A stretch of 8,492 nucleotides of DNA, from the NCBI GenBank assembly GCA_021782525.1, contig JAJXUY010000047.1, positions 1 through 8,492 of the forward strand, read 5' to 3'. Under the pieces are notes generated by a model. It saw nothing but the letters and a program-made list of their open reading frames with translations, was not told the DNA's origin and did not search any database. Position 1 is the stretch's first letter. Each line of letters opens with the position of its first letter. A program made the translations under genes and the position numbers. The DNA is from Acidobacteriota bacterium (GTDB lineage Bacteria > Acidobacteriota > Thermoanaerobaculia > Thermoanaerobaculales > Thermoanaerobaculaceae). This document shows positions 1-6,205 of this stretch, piece by piece.

Positions 1-166
1 CGCCGGCGGCGGCCGCCGCGAGGACCGCGGCGAGCATCGGCCAGCGGCGTCGCCGCCGGCCCCCGCCGAGCACGACGGTGGTGCGGTAGACGACACCGTG
101 CCGGTGCGCCCCGGGGTCGGGGGAGCCGGCTCGTGCCTTGCGCAGCGCCTCGCTGACCAGGCTCAT
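1..166 (-). CDS. GspB-like general secretion pathway membrane protein, N-terminal fragment (gene cut by window edge)
   Basis: Only the first 55 codons are visible; the rest lies beyond the left edge. The N-terminus MSLVSEALRKAR is the short conserved cytoplasmic peptide typical of GspB-like proteins encoded next to GspA/ExeA ATPases. A linker of about 25 residues follows, then an arginine-rich stretch (GGGRRRRRW, near residue 38) and the start of an Ala/Leu/Val-rich membrane segment. This predicts a single-pass inner-membrane protein with a cytoplasmic N-terminus. Its ATG overlaps the stop of the upstream ATPase gene as ATGA (positions 163-166), which indicates translational coupling and a shared complex. 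In characterised systems GspA and GspB help place the type II secretion secretin in the cell wall. The C-terminal periplasmic domain that would confirm the assignment cannot be seen here. Confidence 0.65.
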   Translation of the reverse strand, partial: MSLVSEALRKARAGSPDPGAHRHGVVYRTTVVLGGGRRRRRWPMLAAVLAAAAAG

Positions 167-975
167 CGCTCGTCCCCACGGAGGTCGCGGACGGCGCGCC
201 GCACCTGCCACCAGCCGAGCCGGTCGATTCCCTCGACGTAGCCGGCGAGCAGCGTCTTGTCGCAGATCGCGTTGATCAGGCGCGGTACGCCACGCGAGCG
301 GTGGTGGACGGCGCGCACCGCCGCCGGGGTGAACGTCGGCCGCCCGTTGGCGCCGGCGACCACGAGGCGGTGCAGGATGTACGCCTCGGTCTCCTCCGGG
401 TCGATCGGCCCGAGGTGGTAGCGCACGGTGATGCGCTGCCGGAGCTGCCGCAGCTCGGGCCGCTCGAGCCGCTCGCGCAGCTCGGGCTGGCCGAGGAGGA
501 CGATCTGCAGCAGCTTGCGGTCGTCGGTCTCGAGGTTGGAGAGGAGGCGCACCTCCTCGAGCATCGCGTCGGAGAGGTCCTGCGCCTCGTCCACGAACAG
601 CACCACGTCCTGCCCCGCCTGCAGCCGCGCGAGGAGGAACTCGTTGAGGCGGCGGGTGAGGCGCAGGCGGTCGTTGCCGCTGTCGTCGAGGCCGAGCTCG
701 TGCAGGATGGCGCGCAGGAGCTGGATCCCGCTCAGCACCGGGTTGAAGATCAGCGCGGTCGCGTAGCCGGGGCCGAGCTCCTCGAGGATGGCGCGGCAGA
801 GCGTGCTCTTCCCTGCGCCGACCTCGCCCGTGATCTGGATGAACCCCTTGCGCTGCGTGATGCCGTACAGCATGTGCTCGAACGCCTCGCGGTGCCGGCG
901 CGAGAAGAAGAGGTAGCGCGGGTCCGGCGTGATCGAGAACGGCGGGGCCGCGAGGCCGTAGAACTGTTCGTACAT
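163..975 (-). CDS. GspA/ExeA-like AAA+ ATPase
   Basis: A 270-residue P-loop ATPase of the GspA/ExeA family. The N-terminal signature is FYGLAAPPFSITPDPRYLFF (residues 5-24), followed by a Walker A GEVGAGKST (50-58) and a Walker B VVLFVDEAQ with D129-E130. A sensor-1-like stretch, IVLLGQPEL (158-166), comes next. The C-terminal part contains RGVPRLINAICDKTLL (228-243), typical of this AAA subfamily. The protein ends soon after, so the transmembrane and peptidoglycan-binding parts of classical ExeA are absent. That short form is common in genomes where GspA-like ATPases sit in secretion, pilus or exopolysaccharide loci. The gene overlaps the GspB-like gene by 4 bases, so the two are probably one operon. 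The start was chosen at the ATG because the family signature begins within five residues of it. The ribosome site upstream is weak (GGTGG). XrtA/exosortase-type polysaccharide export is an alternative context that cannot be excluded. Confidence 0.85.
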   Translation of the reverse strand: MYEQFYGLAAPPFSITPDPRYLFFSRRHREAFEHMLYGITQRKGFIQITGEVGAGKSTLCRAILEELGPGYATALIFNPVLSGIQLLRAILHELGLDDSGNDRLRLTRRLNEFLLARLQAGQDVVLFVDEAQDLSDAMLEEVRLLSNLETDDRKLLQIVLLGQPELRERLERPELRQLRQRITVRYHLGPIDPEETEAYILHRLVVAGANGRPTFTPAAVRAVHHRSRGVPRLINAICDKTLLAGYVEGIDRLGWWQVRRAVRDLRGDER

Positions 976-1068
976 CGTGTCGTCGCCACCCGCGGGAGTC
1001 TACGTCTCCGGACGGCGGTTCATTGTACGCGCCGGCAGCCGACGCCGCGCGCGGACCGCGCCGGCTCG
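976..1068. promoter_or_regulatory. Intergenic gap with a possible -10 box for the GspA-like gene
   Basis: This 93-base gap separates the end of the DDAH-like gene from the GspA-like gene, both on the minus strand. On that strand a TACAAT hexamer (positions 1027-1022) lies about 47 bases upstream of the GspA-like ATG and differs from the sigma-70 -10 consensus at one base. No convincing -35 element is seen at 16 to 18 bases. Between it and the DDAH-like stop lie overlapping GC-rich inverted repeats (1028-1066). They could form hairpins but have no T-tract, so a canonical terminator is not supported. A promoter here would separate the secretion genes from the catabolic operon. Confidence 0.3.
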
Positions 1069-1833
1069 TTAGCCCGCCAGGATGAGGCTGCAGCAGGTCA
1101 CGGCCCCCTCGGCCTTGGCGAGCTCCGAGACGTCGACCGTTGCGAGCGCGACCCCCACGCCCGCGAGCGCGGCCGCGGTCGCGGGGAACGCCTCTGGGTA
1201 GATCACGGCGTCGCCGATCATGAGCGCGTTGGCAGCGAACGGCTCGCCGGGGTCGACCCGGATCGCCGTGAAGCCAAAGAACGCCCCGGCGTCCACCCAG
1301 GCGGGGTTGACGAGGACGGCGTCCGGCGCCACCTGGGTGACGGCCGACTTGAGGTGGAGGCAGCCGTGAACCGGCACCGCCTCGACGGTGTAGCCGTACG
1401 GCGCAAGCGCGGCGCGCAGCTGGTCGATCCCGGCGCGGTTGGTCCGCCCCGACACGCCGACGAACAGTCGGCGCCCGAGGCGGAGGACGTCGCCGCCGTC
1501 GAGCGTCCCCGGGGTCGCGATCGTGACGACGGGGCGGTACCTCGCCAGGACGGCGGCGACCGAGGCGGTCTCCGGACGTCGCGACGCCGCGCCGGGCCGG
1601 CTGATCACCGCGACCTCGTCGACGACGACCGCTGTGTCCTCGACGAACACCGCGTCGGGCAGCTCCGGCTCCTCCGGTAGGCTGACCACCGCGCAGCCCA
1701 GCGCGGCGAGCGTGCGCTCGTAGACCTCGTGCTGCGCCGCCGCGCGCGCGACGTCGATCGGGGCGCGAGCGAGGTGGGTGAGCTCGCAGCGAACGATGGC
1801 GGGGCTGACCTTGCGGGTGATGGCGATCGGCAC
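1069..1833 (-). CDS. ddaH: Dimethylarginine dimethylaminohydrolase-like enzyme (amidinotransferase fold)
   Basis: Predicted to hydrolyse N-omega-methylated arginines to citrulline plus (di)methylamine through a covalent thiol intermediate. From the GTG at 1833 the protein is 254 residues, which to my recollection is the length of Pseudomonas aeruginosa DDAH. The substrate-binding acidic stretch is LPDAVFVEDTAVV (D60, E65, D66). TLDGGDVL (110-117) carries an acidic residue, as in human DDAH1. The catalytic His is H160 in GCLHLKS, and the nucleophile is C247 in EGAVTCCSL, matching the LTCCS motif of mammalian DDAH. A second in-frame GTG at 1893 would add 20 residues unlike the family and overlap the regulator gene by 19 bases. 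The 1833 start has GGAA nine bases upstream and begins directly with the family N-terminus (PIAITRKVSPA), so it is preferred. The gene lies 41 bases after the PAS-AraC gene and is probably co-transcribed with it. Action on a related guanidino compound is possible. Confidence 0.82.
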   Translation of the reverse strand: MPIAITRKVSPAIVRCELTHLARAPIDVARAAAQHEVYERTLAALGCAVVSLPEEPELPDAVFVEDTAVVVDEVAVISRPGAASRRPETASVAAVLARYRPVVTIATPGTLDGGDVLRLGRRLFVGVSGRTNRAGIDQLRAALAPYGYTVEAVPVHGCLHLKSAVTQVAPDAVLVNPAWVDAGAFFGFTAIRVDPGEPFAANALMIGDAVIYPEAFPATAAALAGVGVALATVDVSELAKAEGAVTCCSLILAG

Positions 1834-1874
1834 GTCGCGCGGTTCCGTCGCTGATGGTACTCCACCCGCGCCGG

Positions 1875-2615
1875 TCAGAGTGGCCCGCGACACGAGCGCT
1901 CGCGGTACTGCGCCGGGGTGAGGCCGACCGCCGACTTGAACTGGCGCGTCAGCGCGCTCTGGTCACAGTAGCCGCAGGCGAGCGCGATCGCGCCGATCGG
2001 CGCCGAGCCCTCGCGCAGCATCTCGCGGGCGGCGTCGATCCGCGTCTTGATGACGAGCTGCGCCGGTGTCAGCCCAAACAGCGCCCGGATCCGTCGCGCG
2101 AAGCGGTACTCGGAGAGGTGTGCGAGCGCGGCGAGCTCGGCCACGCGCAGCGGGCGGTCGACGTGCTCGTGGATGTGACGCACGGCCGCGGCGAGGTCCT
2201 CCATCGCGCTCCCGGCGACGGGGGCGTGGACGTCGCGCGAGGTGCCGGCGAGGCCGACCACCCGCCCGCCCGCGTCCCGCACCGGCAGCTTGCAGGTCAC
2301 GCACCACCCCTCGGCGTGGTCGGGGTAGAGGTGGAGCTCGAGCAGGTCGGCGATCTCGCGGCCGCTGCGGACGACGGCGAGGTCCTGCGCCAGGTAGCGC
2401 TCGCCGAGCGGGGCCGGGAAGACGTCGCGGGCGGTGCGGCCGAGCAGCTCGGCCTTCTCGCGCAGGCCGAGGCGGCGGAGGAGGGTGCGGTTCGCCTCGA
2501 CGTAGGCGCCCTCGCGGTCCTTGACGAAGAACACCACGTCGGGGAGGCGGTCGAACAGCTCGACCGCGGTCAGGGCGGCCGCGAGCGCGCGTTCGGGCTC
2601 AGCCAGATCCGGCAT
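1875..2615 (-). CDS. PAS-domain AraC-family transcriptional regulator
   Basis: A 246-residue regulator. A PAS sensor domain spans about residues 16-131 (DVVFFVKDREGAYVEANRTL at 26-45; final strand GRVVGLAGTSRD). An AraC/XylS DNA-binding domain spans about 145-240 with two helix-turn-helix units. The first is around RVAELAALAHLSEYRFARRI, and the second around IGAIALACGYCDQSALTRQF, each followed by the typical GLTPAQ turn (181-186 and 231-236). PAS domains in this role usually bind a small ligand or cofactor, which the sequence does not reveal. Two cysteines in GWCVTCKL (C105, C108) might allow redox sensing, but that is speculation. The ATG at 2615 has GGGGA seven bases upstream. The gene is divergent from the activase and glycyl radical enzyme genes across 96 bases and is followed by the DDAH-like gene. 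It is therefore the natural candidate to control both transcripts. Confidence 0.88.
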   Translation of the reverse strand: MPDLAEPERALAAALTAVELFDRLPDVVFFVKDREGAYVEANRTLLRRLGLREKAELLGRTARDVFPAPLGERYLAQDLAVVRSGREIADLLELHLYPDHAEGWCVTCKLPVRDAGGRVVGLAGTSRDVHAPVAGSAMEDLAAAVRHIHEHVDRPLRVAELAALAHLSEYRFARRIRALFGLTPAQLVIKTRIDAAREMLREGSAPIGAIALACGYCDQSALTRQFKSAVGLTPAQYRERSCRGPL

Positions 2616-2711
2616 CGTCTCGTCCCCGGGGGCGGGCTGTGCGAAACGGCGAACGCCCCCTGCGCAATCGTACAAGACAATCCGGTGACAGTGACGTAGC
2701 TTGATCCTGGG
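2616..2711. promoter_or_regulatory. Divergent promoter/operator region between the regulator and the activase gene
   Basis: This 96-base gap must carry promoters for both directions and is visibly less GC-rich than its surroundings at 2665-2705. For the plus strand a weak sigma-70-like pair is AAGACA (2674-2679), a 17-base spacer, and TAGCTT (2697-2702). It would place transcription start almost at the activase ATG. For the minus strand TACGAT (2672-2667) is a possible -10. Short repeats that could be AraC-type half sites are CAATC at 2665 and 2678 (13 bases apart), a tandem GTGACAGTGACG (2685-2696), and GCGAAACG followed by GCGAACG (2641-2655). That promoters lie here follows from the gene layout; the individual boxes are weak matches. 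Confidence 0.45.
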
Positions 2712-3647
2712 ATGGCGGCGATGGGAACGCACGCGAGCGGCGACGGGACGACCGGGACGGTGTTCAACGTCCAGCGCGCCTCGTTCCACGACGGGCCGGG
2801 GATCCGGACAACGGTGTTCCTCAAGGGGTGCCCGTTGCGCTGCCCGTGGTGCCACAACCCCGAGGGGATCGCGGTCGCCCCCGAGGTGCTGATCAACCAG
2901 GCGCGCTGCCTCGGCTGCGGCGGCTGCGCTACGGCGTGCGAGCGGCCGGGGGGGCCGCTGCCGGCCGGGGCGGCGATCGGGTCGGACGGCTGCAGCGGGT
3001 GCTTGAGGTGCGCCGCGGCGTGCCCGGCGCGGGCGCGCGAGATCGCCGGCCGGCGCTGGAGCGCCGCCGATGTCGTCGCCGAGGTGGTGCGCGACCGCTC
3101 GGCGTACGAGGAGTCGGGCGGCGGGGTGACGTTCTCCGGCGGCGAGCCGCTGGCGCAGCCCGAGTTCCTGCTCGCCTGCCTCGAGGCGTGTCGCAGAACC
3201 GGGCTGCACACGGCGGTGGACACCTGCGGCGTCGCGCCGCGCGAGGCCGTGCTCACGGCCGCCGAGCGCGCCGACCTGCTGCTCTGGGACGTCAAGACGC
3301 TCGACCCAGAGCGCCACCTCGCGCTCACCGGCGCGCCGCTCGCGCCGATCCTCGCCAACCTCGCGGCGGCCGCGCGGTGCGGGACGGCGATCTGGCTGCG
3401 CGTCCCGGTGGTCCCCGGGCTGACCGACGAGGAGGAGGGCCTGGCCGCAATCGCGCGCCTCGCCGCCGCGACGCCGAACGTACGCCGGCTGAGCCTGCTG
3501 CCGTACCACCGCACCGCGGCCGGGAAGCGGGCGCGGCTCGGGCGCGAGGACCCGCTCGCCGGGACGGCGGAGCCGGCTCGCCGGCGGATGGAAGAACTGG
3601 CGGCGCTGTTCGCGCCGTCGGGGATCGCGACCACGATCGGAGGATGA
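2712..3647 (+). CDS. Glycyl-radical enzyme activase (radical SAM, with two extra 4Fe-4S clusters)
   Basis: A 311-residue radical-SAM activating enzyme that would cleave S-adenosylmethionine reductively and abstract hydrogen from the glycine of its partner enzyme. FNVQRASFHDGPGIRTTVFL (18-37) is the family N-terminus. The radical-SAM cluster motif CPLRCPWCHN (C40, C44, C47) has the activase-type CX3CX2C spacing. A ferredoxin-like insert carries two CX2CX2CX3C motifs (C66, C69, C72, C76 and C94, C97, C100, C104), as in activases of glycerol dehydratase, HypD and hydroxyphenylacetate decarboxylase, and unlike the shorter PflA. GVTFSGGEPL (138-147) binds the SAM amino group. The gene ends 4 bases before the glycyl radical enzyme, so the two form a dedicated pair. 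ATG at 2712 is used; ATG at 2721 also begins before all conserved sequence and cannot be excluded. The activity needs anaerobic conditions and a low-potential electron donor, not encoded here. Confidence 0.93.
   Translation: MAAMGTHASGDGTTGTVFNVQRASFHDGPGIRTTVFLKGCPLRCPWCHNPEGIAVAPEVLINQARCLGCGGCATACERPGGPLPAGAAIGSDGCSGCLRCAAACPARAREIAGRRWSAADVVAEVVRDRSAYEESGGGVTFSGGEPLAQPEFLLACLEACRRTGLHTAVDTCGVAPREAVLTAAERADLLLWDVKTLDPERHLALTGAPLAPILANLAAAARCGTAIWLRVPVVPGLTDEEEGLAAIARLAAATPNVRRLSLLPYHRTAAGKRARLGREDPLAGTAEPARRRMEELAALFAPSGIATTIGG
3639..3643 (+). promoter_or_regulatory. Strong ribosome binding site of the glycyl radical enzyme gene
   Basis: GGAGG lies 8 bases before the ATG at 3652, inside the last codons of the activase gene, and AGG is repeated just after it (3647-3649). 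It is the best Shine-Dalgarno match in the window. It fixes the enzyme start and suggests higher translation of the enzyme than of its activase, as expected when one activase serves many enzyme molecules. Confidence 0.75.
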
Positions 3648-3651
3648 GGCG

Positions 3652-6009
3652 ATGAACGAACGCACCCGCAGGCTCCGCCAGGAGACGCTCGACGCGGTCC
3701 CGACGCTCTCGGGCGAGCGCGCGGCGCTGATGACCGAGTTCTACCGCGACAACCTCGGGCGCTGGTCGGCGCCGGTGCTGCGCGCGCGGGCGTTCCGCTA
3801 CCTGTGCGAGCGCAAGGCGCTCTGGATCGGCGATGGCGAGCTGATCGTCGGCGAGCGCGGGCCGCGCCCGAAGGCGGTGCCGACCTACCCGGAGCTCACC
3901 TGCCACAGCCTCGAGGACCTCGCGATCCTCGACTCGCGCCCGAAGATCCCGTACCGCGCCCCGGCCGAGTGCGTCGAGCTGTACGAGCGCACCGTGATCC
4001 CGTTCTGGCGCGGGCGCTCGCTGCGCGACCGCATGTTCGCGATGTTGCCGCCCGAGTGGCGCGCCGCGTACGACGCCGGCGTGTTCACCGAGTTCATGGA
4101 GCAGCGCGCCCCCGGGCACACCGTCCTCGACGACAAGATCTACGGCAAGGGGATGCTCGACTTCAAGGCCGACATCGCGCGGGCGCTGGCGGCGCTCGAC
4201 TTCGCCGGCGACCCGCTCGCGTTCGACCGGCGCGAGCAGCTCGTCGCAATGGAGATCGCCTGCGACGCGGCGATCCTCTTCGCGGAGCGCCACGCCGCGC
4301 TGGCCGAGGAGATGGCGGCGGCCGCCGCGCCGCAGCGGCGGGCGGAACTCGAGCGCATCGCGGCGGCGTGCCGCCACGTGCCGGCGCACGCGCCGCGCGA
4401 CTTCCACGAGGCGCTGCAGACGTACTGGTTCTGCCACCTCGGCGTGATCACCGAACTCAACGGCTGGGACGCGTTCAACCCCGGCCACCTCGACCAGCAC
4501 CTGCTGCCGTTCTACCGCCGCGGGCTCGCCGACGGCACGCTGACCGAGGCGGCGGCGCGCGAGCTCGTCGAGTGCTTCTTCGTCAAGTTCAACAACCATC
4601 CGGCGCCGCCCAAGGTCGGGGTCACGGCGGCGGAGAGCGGCACCTACACCGACTTCGCCAACATCAACCTCGGCGGCCTCCTCGCCGACGGCTCCGACGG
4701 CGCCAACGAGGTCACCCACCTGCTCCTCGACGTCATCGACGAGATGCACCTGCTGCAGCCGTCCTCCAACGTGCAGGTGTCGCGCAAGACGCCCGCCCCG
4801 GTGCTCGAGCACGCCCTGCGCGTGATCCGCAAGGGGTACGGCTTCCCCTCGCTGTTCAACGCCGACGCGGTGGTCGAGGAGCAGCTGCGGCAGGGGAAGA
4901 CGCTCGAGGACGCGCGCGCCGGCGGCTGCTCCGGCTGCGTCGAGGTCGGCGCCTTCGGCAAGGAGGCGTACATCCTCACCGGCTACTTCAACCTCGCCAA
5001 GGTCCTCGAGCTGGCGCTGCACGACGGCGTCGACCCGCGCACCGGCGTGCGCCTCGGGCCGGCGACCGGAGCCCCGGCCGCGATGGCGACGTTCGACGAG
5101 GTGTTCGCCGCGTTCGAGGCGCAGCTGCGCCACCTCGTGGACGTCAAGGTGCGCGGCAACCAGGTGATCGAGCGGCTGTACGCGACCGAGATGCCGGCGC
5201 CGTTCCTGTCCGTGCTCACCGACGACTGCATCGCGAAGGGCCTCGACTACAACGCCGGCGGCGCGCGCTACAACAACACGTTCATCCAGGCGGTCGGGAT
5301 CGGCACCGTGACCGACTCGCTCGCCGCGCTGCGACGGCTGGCGTTCGAGGAGCGCGCCGTGCCGTTGCCCGAGTTGGTCGCCGCGCTCGACGCGGACTTC
5401 GCCGGGAACGAGCCGCTGCGCGCCCGCCTGGTCAACACGATGCCGAAGTACGGCAACGACGACGACGCGGCCGACGACCTGATGGTGCGGACGTTCGCGG
5501 CGGCGTTCGCCTGCATCGACGGGCGGCCGACGGCGCGCGGCGGACACTACCGCCTCGAGATGCTGCCGACCACCTGCCACGTCTACTTCGGCTCGGTGTG
5601 CGGCGCCACCCCGGACGGGCGCCGGGCGGGGGTGCCACTGTCGGAGGGGATCTCGCCGGTGCAGGGCGCGGACCGGCGTGGGCCGACCGCGGTGTTCCGC
5701 TCGGCCGCCAAGATGGACCACGTCAAGACCGGCGGCACCCTGCTCAACATGAAGTTCACGCCGGAGGTGCTCGCCGGTGCCGACGGGATCGCCCGCCTGG
5801 CGCAGTTGGTGCGCAGCTACTTCCGCGCCGACGGGCACCACGTGCAGTTCAACGTCGTCGCCGCCGAGACACTGCGGCGCGCCCAGGCCGACCCCGAGGC
5901 GCACCGCGGCCTGATCGTGCGTGTCGCCGGCTACTCCGACTACTTCTGCGACCTCGGCGAGGCGCTGCAGGAGGAGATCATCGCCCGCACCGAGCACGGC
6001 GAGCTGTGA
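3652..6009 (+). CDS. hypD: Glycyl radical enzyme, HypD-like (probable trans-4-hydroxy-L-proline dehydratase)
   Basis: A full-length 785-residue enzyme of the pyruvate formate-lyase family. The thiyl-radical Cys is C429 in SGCVEVG, with the general-base Glu E431; this CxE pattern marks dehydratase and lyase members and excludes true pyruvate formate-lyase (CC). The glycyl radical site is G760 in RVAGYSD. From memory of Clostridioides difficile HypD, a constant shift of 5 residues aligns C434, E436 and G765, and also substrate-site H160, D278, S334, D339, F340, Y450 and T645, with H155, D273, S329, D334, F335, Y445 and T640 here. The predicted reaction is loss of water from trans-4-hydroxy-L-proline to give 1-pyrroline-5-carboxylate. 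The N-terminus (NERTRRLRQE) and length fit the family, so no truncation is seen. The activase is directly upstream. A C-N-cleaving hydroxyproline lyase (HplG-like) or an uncharacterised relative remains possible. No proC lies in the window. Confidence 0.82.
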   Translation: MNERTRRLRQETLDAVPTLSGERAALMTEFYRDNLGRWSAPVLRARAFRYLCERKALWIGDGELIVGERGPRPKAVPTYPELTCHSLEDLAILDSRPKIPYRAPAECVELYERTVIPFWRGRSLRDRMFAMLPPEWRAAYDAGVFTEFMEQRAPGHTVLDDKIYGKGMLDFKADIARALAALDFAGDPLAFDRREQLVAMEIACDAAILFAERHAALAEEMAAAAAPQRRAELERIAAACRHVPAHAPRDFHEALQTYWFCHLGVITELNGWDAFNPGHLDQHLLPFYRRGLADGTLTEAAARELVECFFVKFNNHPAPPKVGVTAAESGTYTDFANINLGGLLADGSDGANEVTHLLLDVIDEMHLLQPSSNVQVSRKTPAPVLEHALRVIRKGYGFPSLFNADAVVEEQLRQGKTLEDARAGGCSGCVEVGAFGKEAYILTGYFNLAKVLELALHDGVDPRTGVRLGPATGAPAAMATFDEVFAAFEAQLRHLVDVKVRGNQVIERLYATEMPAPFLSVLTDDCIAKGLDYNAGGARYNNTFIQAVGIGTVTDSLAALRRLAFEERAVPLPELVAALDADFAGNEPLRARLVNTMPKYGNDDDAADDLMVRTFAAAFACIDGRPTARGGHYRLEMLPTTCHVYFGSVCGATPDGRRAGVPLSEGISPVQGADRRGPTAVFRSAAKMDHVKTGGTLLNMKFTPEVLAGADGIARLAQLVRSYFRADGHHVQFNVVAAETLRRAQADPEAHRGLIVRVAGYSDYFCDLGEALQEEIIARTEHGEL

Positions 6010-6030
6010 GGCGGGCGTCGCGCGGCGAGT

Positions 6031-6053
6031 GATATCATCGCAACGATGATCTC
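6031..6053. repeat. Imperfect inverted repeat, possible operator or 3' hairpin
   Basis: Two 10-base arms, GATATCATCG and CGATGATCTC, flank a 3-base CAA centre; 9 of 10 positions pair. It begins 22 bases after the glycyl radical enzyme stop codon. The right arm is followed by AATTGGG rather than a T-run, so it is not a canonical intrinsic terminator. It could stabilise the 3' end of the mRNA, act as a bidirectional pause, or be a protein-binding palindrome. Its AT content stands out against the surrounding sequence. Confidence 0.5.
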
Positions 6054-6140
6054 AATTGGGTCGTGTCTCCGGCCGCGCGTCGCGGCCCGGCCGCGAGCGC
6101 GCCTGCGGGGCCGGCGCGCCGCTTCGGGCCACGATGGGCA

Positions 6141-6146
6141 TATAAT
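6141..6146 (+). promoter_or_regulatory. TATAAT -10 box upstream of the TauE-family permease gene
   Basis: A perfect sigma-70 -10 hexamer in a region that is otherwise almost all G and C, 94 bases before the ATG at 6240. No good -35 hexamer is found at 16 to 18 bases (the DNA there is GCCGCT-like), and there is no extended TG. If used, it would be a weak or activator-dependent promoter. Transcription would start near 6153 and give a leader of about 85 bases. Confidence 0.5.
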
Positions 6147-6176
6147 CCGCCGCGGGGGGAGTTATCCGCAGGTGAG

Positions 6177-6205
6177 AGCGTTCCCGCAGCCGCGGGAGGC
6201 GCGCT
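6177..6205 (+). other. Predicted leader hairpin in the permease 5' UTR
   Basis: TTCCCGC (6181-6187) pairs with GCGGGAG (6192-6198) across a 4-base AGCC loop, with one T-G wobble. Outside it, AGCG (6177-6180) can pair with CGCT (6202-6205), leaving a 3-base bulge (6199-6201). The hairpin sits between the TATAAT box and the ribosome site. It could be simple RNA structure in GC-rich DNA or part of a cis-regulatory RNA; it matches no riboswitch class that I can recognise. Confidence 0.35.

Noticed and set aside
1028..1066. GC-rich inverted repeats as an intrinsic terminator after the DDAH-like gene
   Set aside because: No T-tract follows on the minus strand, and such repeats arise easily by chance at this GC content.
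301..1680. 459-codon plus-strand frame across the GspA-like and DDAH-like genes
   Set aside because: It spans two recognised minus-strand genes and the gap between them. The composition is typical of antisense translation in high-GC DNA.
1834..1893. Longer DDAH-like protein starting at GTG 1893
   Set aside because: It overlaps the regulator gene, has a poor ribosome site and adds residues unlike the family. The 1833 start gives the usual 254 residues and has GGAA at a suitable distance.
2616..3665. Extension of the PAS-AraC regulator far upstream in the same frame
   Set aside because: The frame is open only because it is antisense to the activase gene. The conserved PAS domain begins shortly after the ATG at 2615, which has a GGGGA ribosome site.
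3325..5997. Very long open frame (about 890 codons) on the minus strand, antisense to the glycyl radical enzyme
   Set aside because: Stop codons are rare in off-frames of GC-rich DNA. The translation is low-complexity (Arg, Ala, Glu, Val, Leu) with no domain, while the plus strand encodes a fully conserved enzyme.
3652..6009. Assignment as pyruvate formate-lyase, glycerol dehydratase or isethionate sulfite-lyase
   Set aside because: There is a CxE active-site motif rather than the CC pair of pyruvate formate-lyase. The loop GCVEVGAFGKEAYILTGY and the C-terminal half resemble HypD much more than glycerol dehydratase. No sulfonate-pathway gene accompanies it apart from an independently promoted TauE-family permease.
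3804..6032. 742-codon plus-strand frame overlapping the glycyl radical enzyme
   Set aside because: It is the +1 shadow of the real gene: Arg/Ala/Pro-rich, without motifs, ribosome site or independent start signal.
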